Shown here piece by piece: positions 1-64,000 of a stretch of 64,000 nucleotides of DNA. The notes under the pieces were generated by a model that ran no database searches, was not told where the DNA came from, and worked only from the letters and a program-made list of their open reading frames with translations. Positions within the stretch are counted from its first letter, which is position 1. Every line of letters starts with the position of its first letter. The stretch covers positions 1 to 64,000 of the forward strand of contig VWPU01002075.1 in NCBI GenBank assembly GCA_013398955.1. Direction: 5' to 3'. The stretch is from Callaeas wilsoni (Eukaryota; Chordata; Aves; Passeriformes; Callaeidae). Both the position numbers and the translations under genes were made by a program.

Positions 1-3000
1 GTCCAAACCGAGACATACACTAACACATTTTTGTCCTATCCTGTTCCTTATCACACTAATAATTTTTCTTTGATGACTTTACTGCTTAACTTGAAACAGG
101 TATCTCCACTGAGCTTTCCATGAAATAAAATTCTTTTTTTTTTCTTCCCTAAAGAAATAAACTTTAGATTAATCTTTCAATCAGGTTAAAATTATTGCTT
201 ATCATATAGTCAGGTATTTGTAAACACGGAACTTCATCTGCCAGTGTCTTGCCCAATTAACACAGCTCTTAAATTTCTATTAGTTTTACTCATAATAATC
301 AAAAAAAGAATACAAACATACTGGCAAATTACCAGAAGGTAGGCTCAAGTTTAAGTTTACAGCACACACCTAACTTCATTGTAACTGAACATGGGACTCT
401 TGCAGCCTACATTATACTGAAGCTAACCAGAAATTACCTCATGTAGTAAACATGAGCTGCACAAACACGGACGAACACTGTGGAGTAGTTAATCTACTGT
501 AAATTCACACCCTATATTACCTTGCAGTGGCTTGCTTTTATATTCATTCTTTAAATAATAAAATGCCTTAATAATGTCCTTATGAACTTCCTCCTTTCCC
601 ACCTTTAATTCTACATTGGATGATGTACATTCTGTATTATGCATCTTCAGTTATCCACTTGCTATATAGCAAATTGACTAGTTATTCTTCTGGTTGCTTT
701 TCATCTTTTTTTGATCTATAATAAAACTTTTTTTCTCATCCTACAGACACCAGTCCATCTTAACAGCACTTGCTGAAAGCTTGTCAAAAACCTTTTTGAA
801 AGTTTGAATATGCGTAAGTTACACCAAGTGCTATTTTTCTCAGTTCAAAGAACTCTGATAGACAGGACATAACATATTACTCATTTTCTTACGGCAGTTT
901 GAGATCAGATACCTCCTTATTATCCTATTCAGCCACTGACTTACCAGGTTAATGCTGGACCCTCAAAGGCATATTTACCATAGAGGTCTCTGTTGCTTGC
1001 TCCCAGACACATTGGGTAGCTAACTAGAGGCACACCTTTCTATTTTTGGATGCTGTAGAGTACTGTAGTTAGATTGCGCACACTGCAAAAATCAGGCAGT
1101 GTCTGAAATATATTGTATATATATTGTATTGATAGAAGTACCTAACTCTCACTGTTGTCTAACCTCAAAATGAGCTCTATTACTAGATTTTATTTAATCA
1201 CAAAAACATTAAAAATCTGTGGTTTTACGTACATAGAACGGAATAAAATTCCTCGGAAGTAAAAACTAACATTCAGTGTTAACAGCTATATTTAACAATA
1301 AATTTCCTCCCTAGAAACTTTGATGTATGCATTATTTTCTAATGCTGAATATTTATCATAAAATCATAGAATCTTTTGGGTTGGAAGGGACCATAAAGAT
1401 CATCTAGTTCCAACTCCCACCTGCATGCCCAGGGACACCTTCCACTAGATGAGGGTGCTCAGAGCCCTATCCAACCCAGCTGTGAACACTTCTAGGGAGG
1501 GAGCAGCCACAATTTCTCTGGGCAACCTCTTCCATTGTCTCACAAACCTCACAGTAAAGAATTTCTTTCTAATATCTAATCTAAACCTAGTGTCAGTTCA
1601 GTGCCATTACCCCTTGTCTTACCACTACATGTCCTTGTAAAAAGTCGCTCTCCACTTTTCCCATAGATCCCTTTTAGGTACTGAAAGGCCACAATAAGGT
1701 CACCTCAAAGCCTTCCCTTCTCCAGGCTGAACAATCCCAACTCTTTCAGCCTGTCTCCCTAGCAGAGGTGTTTCAGCCCTCTGATCATCTTGGCAGCCCT
1801 CCCCTGGACTCGCTCCAACAGGTCGATCCCCAGAGCTGGATGCAGCGCTGCAGGTGGGGTCTCACCAGAGCAGAGCAGAGGAATCCCCGCCCTCTCCCTG
1901 CTGCCCACACTGCTTTGGATGCAGCCCAGGACACAAGTGGCTCTCTGGGCTGGGAGTGCCCATTGCTGGTTCATGTGCAGCCTCTCATCCACCAGCACAC
2001 CCAAGTCCTTCCCAGCAGGGCTGCTCTCCATCTGTTCATCTCCCAGCCTGTCTTGCTACTGGGAGTTGCCCTGACCCAGGGTCGAGCACCTTGTACTTGG
2101 CCTTGTTAAATCTCATGAGATTCCCATGTGCCTACTTCTTGAGCTTGTCCATGTCCCTCTGGATGGCATCCAGAGGCTGCACCCAATGCCTGTGCCCCTG
2201 ATGAAAACATTGAACAGCACTGGTCCTGACTCAGATGAAACCCTTCATAACATAACTAGAGAATGACAGACTCAACGGTGTCCTTAAAGCAACATCTTTC
2301 CTGGTCCTACCATTAAAGACAGTTACAGAAATTAACTAAAAAGCTGCTTCTTTTCTAGTTAAAGACAGAATAATACTGCTCTTCTTTGCTCTCTGTTCAT
2401 CTCACACTCATTCCTGCAACTGTGCAGTAAGGCACTGTACAGTGATGCAAAAGAATTAAGTAATTATTCTTAGGGTTCTAGATCTATATTTCTATTGTAG
2501 GTCACTGTGAAGGCACAACTGTTTTCTCCAGGTTGCAAGAACAAAGATGGCCTGATGAAATTTTATACGATATAATGGAAAATGTTTTTCAAAAACAAAA
2601 ATTAATGAAAGGCAAAATGTTCTCACACACTTTGTGAGACAGTCTGTGAGGACTGAAAACTGAGTACAATGGAACAAAACTGCACATCAGTAAGGCTTTA
2701 CCTTCCTACATCTCCATCTCTCATTTACTGAGAATTGTATATGCTATGAGTATCAGTGTGAAGCTTCTATCTGATGTTTCAGAAGTGAATGGAGAGGACT
2801 GACAAGTCCATTACACTGATGTAATCACAAAAATCTTGTTTTCTTAAGAGGACAGATTTTAAACATCTTTTTCAAAGTTCCTCAGATAATTACACTTAAA
2901 ATTTTCCCTTTGAACATTAGTATTTTAGCAGTAAATAAAAAAATAATAACAATATCAGTAAAATTATATCAATAAAAAATAACTCAGTAATAAACTAATT

Positions 3001-6000
3001 TTATACAGAGGCTAGAAAACAAGAATGTAAAAGAGGAAACATGATACAGGGGCTTTGGCCAGGGGTAGAACAGTGAAGAACAGCAGGGATTGGAGAGGGA
3101 CAGAGGTGGACTCCCAACCAGAATGACAATATCATTCCAAGCACAGCTGCTGAGTCTACATTCCTGGGAACCCCAGAGATCCACAGTACTATATGGATAC
3201 TAGAAGCAATTCCCACAAAAATGGAAAATAAGCTTCCCAGCTGCTTTTGGAAGCAGATATGTATTCAGAGCACCCCAGCCTCCAAGATACAGCTTGGCAC
3301 AACACAGGGAACCAATGCACAAAGACATTCAACTCTCACATAGAAGTTCTTGCCCCTGGGGGAAATTAAAAAAAGCAACAACTAAACCAAAAACCCCCTC
3401 AAAAACACAGTCCACAGCAATATCAGTATTTTCAAAAGTCACTCTTTCATATATCCCCTCCAAATCAATGGTCCTAATCTTATCATGAAATATAACTAAA
3501 TCCATATATCAAGTCCTCTTCACACCAGCCAGGTACTTTCCAACAAGGTAGACTAACTCCAAGTTTCTGGAATGGCTTTAAACAATTGTATTATTTTTAT
3601 TATTAGGTAAGTAATGTTCTAATCTTCATGCCAATTGATTTAAGAATGCTTTTTTAAAAATACTGTCATATTTCAAGTGGTTTAAACAGAGAAGTGAAAA
3701 GGGGGAAAATAACAATTCAGAGTCTCCTGTATAGAAATGTATAGGAAAGTAGTGCCCTGTTTAATTAAGTGACCCTGATACAAGCCCTTTCTCTACCCTC
3801 AGTTTTCAATCCCTTAATTGTCCTGTCCCACAGCCATCAGAGTTTCCTAACCCAGAACCCTCACACTCCCATCTCAAGCCTTTCCCCCTTTCATCTCATA
3901 CTAATAGTCTTTGACCTCCCAGTTCTCTCCAGGTGTTTACTAAATCCTCTCCCACATATTTCTCTGTCTCATCTGCCTCTGCCTTCTCTCTCCTGGTTCA
4001 GGCCAAATCCTGATCTGCCCAAATCTAAAACCATGCAGCAATCCCAAGTAGCTTCAACAGAACCTATTCTTCTGCAAATCACTTTCCAAACTGCCAGCCT
4101 ATTCTGCAGTTCCTGCACTTCTATTTATTTAATGCCTCTGCTTCAAACCCACATCCATGCCTAGCAGTTCAGAGTCAGATATCCTGGTTCCAGGTCCCTC
4201 AAAAATAAGCCCAAGCCTTGCTGCCATACTATTATGCTTTTCTTGTATTTTGATACCTCTTACTGCCCTTGTTGTCATGGCAGCCCTGTCTTCTCGCAAA
4301 AACCCCTGGATCCTTCTTGCAAGACAGGTTTTAAAATCCAGGCTGGATCAAAAAAATAATCAGAATGACTCTTTAATGACTGACAGAAGAGTAGAATGTG
4401 TCCATGTGAAAAAAACCAGCATAAGCAGTAATTGCATGCTTTAGTTATGATACACTGGACTTTGCAGCAACATCTGAACCTTCCAAAACATCACTGTTTC
4501 AAGTGTGCTTAAAATAATGGTCTCAGCTTAGAAATTGCTATGTGCCATAAATTCAGTATTGAAGAAACAGATTGCTTTAAAAACTGTTCTCAACTAAATC
4601 TAAATTTTCATCCTAAGCAAGCTTCAGATTCAGATTTCATCTCCCCAAAGGCATTATTTAAAAAGTATGGCCAGAAAAAATCACAGTAGAGAGCAGATGT
4701 CTAGAACTGAATGGACACAGGCTCAGGACGGAAACTCATTGTCAGACAGAACTCCAGCTCTAAACTTCTCATTGACTCGTGAATTCCTTTCTACATGGAT
4801 CTTTTTCATGGTGACAGAAGATGACAAAGACATAACCCAACACATGTTTGTATATTTCACTACTGAAGCAAAGCCTCTGTAAACACTGCAGTGTTGAATA
4901 CGAAATACAGCAGAGTCAGAAAATCGGCAGTGCCTGCTAGCAGCTGAGGTGTCTTGCTCGCTTGTTGCAAAGCAAATTAGCACCATCATTTTCCTACTAT
5001 GCAATTCCCATCTCTTCTGTGGGAAAGTATCTTGGAAGAGGCCAGAAGCAAAAAGCAATGCAGATGCATTTACTACAGCCAACACATTTCCAGGCTACCC
5101 ACACACTTCATAGCCACTTTCACTCTTGAATATACCTACACGGATTGACTGGCTGGTACCTAAACAGGTTTCAGCTGCTCCTTTATCACCCAACACAGCT
5201 GTGCTCAGGCAGCTGCACTGCCCTTCCCATGCAGATCTTTGTGAATTCCTCTCAGAATTCCCCCTTCTATACTTCCTAATTTATCTAGGAGTAACTAGCC
5301 ATGGTTGGAATACTGGAGTTTAAAAATCATTTAATAGCTACACAAATGGCTGCAAGAAGATACATTAGGTTCTCTAGGCAGACCTAAGAAACCACAGCAG
5401 TTGAAGCAGAATGGGTAATGAATGATTTTAAGGAAAAAGTCTGTGAACTTATTTCTCAAAGTTCTTTCCTGGAAAGACTGAAATTAAATAGATGCATTTC
5501 AAATTTTTTCCCAAGTATTTGCTTAGATACTAACTTTTATCCAAGGAGGCAGTTTCCATCATATACTTTAGCTTTCAACAAATCAGCATTTCCTGAATGA
5601 AAACGTTTCACTATCAAAGTTTTTGAATAGTTTTACTGACAACATTTAACTTAAAACCAGCTGAGAACCAGACTGACAGCTTTGAGTATTACTAGGTAAG
5701 CAAACAAGAACAAATTGTCTAAATAGGATCTGGCCTTATGCAAGACCGGGCCTCAACATCACTAGTATGGTCAGTGCTCACATTCTCTCCTGAGTCCATC
5801 AACAAGACAGGACTTTATTTTTTGACATATTCTTTAAAAGTTGAAGACTTATCTGCAAAGAAAAAATCTATTCAGCTTCCTAAAGCTATAAATGTACCCC
5901 ACATTTTGAAATAAATCTATTGCAAATTGCATAACCAGTTATTCAAAATCCAAACACATAAAAATAAAACTGAAAGAAGCAAAGAGAAGCAAATACCAGC

Positions 6001-6799
6001 AGCTGTTGCAATTATTAAACATGCCTCAGAAAACTTAGCAAAATATAATCATTGAAACAGTAATTCCAAAATACAAGAATCAAACTAAGACATTAAAATC
6101 ATTTGTCTTCAGCAAGTAAGGAGAAAAAAATTACTGTCCAAAGCAAAGTGCCTATGCTGGAAAATCTCCAGTTGACAGCTTAATTAACTGAGAAGTGCTC
6201 AACTTGAACACCTTTGATGAGCACAACTATAGCGTATTATAAAGCAAAAAAATTGTGTGTAGCCATTTAGGACATAATTCAACAAGAAATATGAAAGTAA
6301 GTGGAATTCTACCAGAACTCAATGTACATTTCATGTGTATCACCATGTTTGACAAAAGGATTATCATTCCCCATGCTAGTAAGTACTTCATTATGTCTCT
6401 ACAGTGTTATTGGAATACAGAATTTACATCAGAACCCATTCTGCAGGCTTTTGTTCCCAGCACTGTGATGATACACCGGAGAAATGAGGAAGCAAATTGC
6501 ATGGAAGCACAAATCTGAGAAGAGTTGGGTTTATTGTCTAGTAAGACAAAGCATGGATTCCATTTTTTGTAACATTTTCTAATTCTCTGCCTTTTCTCCT
6601 ATAAAATTACTTCAAGACATTCTTGTCATCTCACAGCAAATCAAAATTTTGCTGACTGTAAACACTTTGAAACAACAGGACAGAGACGAATTTTCATGAG
6701 ATTCACTGCTTGCAGCGTATCTTGGCCCAGCCCAGCGCTGACACAGAAGCCTGTAACACTTCTCCCTTGCACAGGGACTCTGCTTCAGTGCCTACATAC
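1..6799. other. TTLL5 downstream intron, no further exon seen
   Basis: This stretch is AT-rich non-coding DNA downstream of the last exon found. I searched the minus strand for the missing TTLL5 C-terminal blocks (for example the QLQFALQQLEQQ-like segment) and found none, so they should lie beyond position 1. It contains one CR1 copy (1361-2245) and a pyrimidine-rich stretch at about 3769-4160 with no recognisable product. Short open frames here lack codon or splice support. Confidence 0.7.
1361..2245 (-). mobile_element. CR1 LINE, 3' fragment, minus orientation
   Basis: The left end, aaatcatagaatctttt then gggttggaagggacc, is the reverse complement of a CR1 3' end with its ATTCTATGAT tail. 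Read on the minus strand, 2031-1759 encodes a broken reverse-transcriptase C-terminus, including LGVLVDERLHMNQQ and LLERVQGRAAKMIRGLKHL, typical of avian CR1 ORF2. The copy is about 0.9 kb, 5'-truncated as most CR1s are, and has stops and frameshifts, so it is inactive. Confidence 0.93.
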
Positions 6800-62597
<55,798 letters not shown>

Positions 62598-64000
62598 CTG
62601 TGAAGAGGCAAAGACACACAGGATTAGAGTCTGCACCTGGAAGAATAAACCAAAGTCACCCATGCTACCAAAGAAAAGGACTCAGACAGTATAGCTGCAC
62701 TTAATTCACAGAGAGTAGCAGGACATAACAGGCAAAGGGAGACAGGAAATGACAACATCAGCATCACTGAACTGACTTACATCAATTCTTAGTTATAATA
62801 CAGTTGCATCACAGAACCCCATCATACAAAAATAAAGCACAGGACAGCCTAACAAATACCCAGATTAGTTTTTTAAAACATTCCATTATATAGACTGCTT
62901 TATAACACTCCAAACATGATTTCAGCTTTCTTCTCTGTTCAATATTCCTAGCTAAAAGTAATCAAATCTAATGCCCCTCATTGACGTGGTTAGCTTATGT
63001 GATCACTTTTTAGATCCCGAAAACCCAAAATAAAGCACTGAATTTTTGTTCACATCTCATTCACCTGTACTGATCTTCCAACAAATAACTGCAAATACAG
63101 CAGGAAATAAAGTAAATAGTACAAGGAAATAAAAAGATAAACTCACTATGCAAGTAGAAAGTCATAGAAACAAAGGCAGTAAGCAGCCCTGGAGGTATAA
63201 GATAAACCAAAAGCAAGTAACAAGACTAGAGGTCACTTGTAATATAAAAGGATGTGGCAATCCAAAAAAAGAGTTCAAAGACAGTAGAGAAAGGAATTGC
63301 AATGCTAGAATATAGAACTGCCTAGAAAAGGCACTTTTCAAATTGATTCAAACGGAGAATAAAAGGGTGAAGATTAGATTAAACTTCAGGAAATATGTTC
63401 TATCAACAAAAGTAAGTCAAAAAAATAAGAAGTATCATAATCAGGAACGAGACAAAGCTGGAGGAAATTCAACAAGTTGCACTATTCAGCAGTAAACTTG
63501 TTAAACCATGTGAGAAAAAGCAGAAGAGACCCCACGCTCCAATAAAAATGCAAGTTGCAATTACCACCAGCTTCTGGCACCATCCAGGTATGTTTTTAAC
63601 TCACATGAAAAGGATCAGGAGTTTCCACACATAAATCACCTTCTCCACCCCTTACCCCAATGAGCCAGAAGCATTTCTGCTTGGATAGGATATTAGAAAC
63701 AAAAGCACCAATTACCTACAAAAGGAAAAAGAAAGAGAAGAAAGAAGTGTCAGCACCTCCACAAAAAGAAGCTGAGTAGATTTTAGCTTTTCTCCAACTC
63801 AGCACATCCAGAATGAGCTTCCAGCTGTACACACCCACAAGTACTAACTTTTCAAATCCAAAGTGACTGTTTATAACAACTCAGCCTCTTTAGAGGCTCT
63901 CCCTTATTTGACACTAGACAGGTTTGGTCTCCCAACTCAAGTGCTGCCAGCAATCATTCTGTTTATGGCCTTCAGAAGGCTGTGAGGCTGTAGACTCAGA
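62598..64000. other. Intron upstream of exon A
   Basis: AT-rich sequence up to the window edge. I looked on the minus strand for the preceding TTLL5 coding exons and did not find them. No repeat was recognised. Confidence 0.65.

Noticed and set aside
1768..2201. Overlapping plus-strand frames of 94-115 residues
   Set aside because: They are antisense reads of the CR1 reverse-transcriptase remnant.

Overview
The window is vertebrate nuclear DNA, most likely from a bird. It has GT-AG introns of moderate size and many fragments of chicken-repeat-1 (CR1) LINEs in both orientations. Coding DNA appears only as short exons between AT-rich introns. No bacterial, viral or plasmid gene architecture is visible.

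One gene explains all the coding signal I can support. It is TTLL5, a tubulin polyglutamylase of the tubulin tyrosine ligase-like family, read on the minus strand, so the protein runs from right to left. I placed 26 exons by translating both strands, matching splice sites and checking codon phase at each junction. From 62597 down to 8458, twenty-five exons join with no phase break. The first five exons (62597-58216) carry the N-terminal part of the TTL domain. The next six (57929-32177) carry the catalytic ATP-grasp core. The exons from 31476 to 22347 carry the basic, probably microtubule-binding extension. The exons from 21364 to 6800 carry the acidic linker, a conserved helical block and the long Ser/Pro-rich tail. 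The exons encoding the N-terminal residues lie beyond 64000, and the final exons lie beyond position 1. One small exon between 6910 and 8458 is implied by phase but was not found.

The introns hold at least nine CR1 fragments: minus strand at 1361-2245, 31063-31278, 36870-37303, 44733-44803 and 54424-55632; plus strand at 7918-8263, 28640-28856, 50158-50332 and 55640-56260. An older LINE-like fragment lies at about 17960-18785. The introns also hold simple repeats, and one assembly-ambiguous base sits in a poly(A) run at 53023. No second gene was recognised on either strand.

The most interesting items are small. A 42-bp cassette exon (28519-28560) looks like a partial duplicate of the next exon. 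A CpG-dense patch (41465-41640) sits deep inside an intron. A 39-bp microexon lies at 23441-23479. Two exons have competing acceptors where one choice gives a stop or frameshift. An AP-1 consensus is embedded in two overlapping, mutually exclusive hairpins (59616-59648). I see no evidence of a wholly new biological system here.
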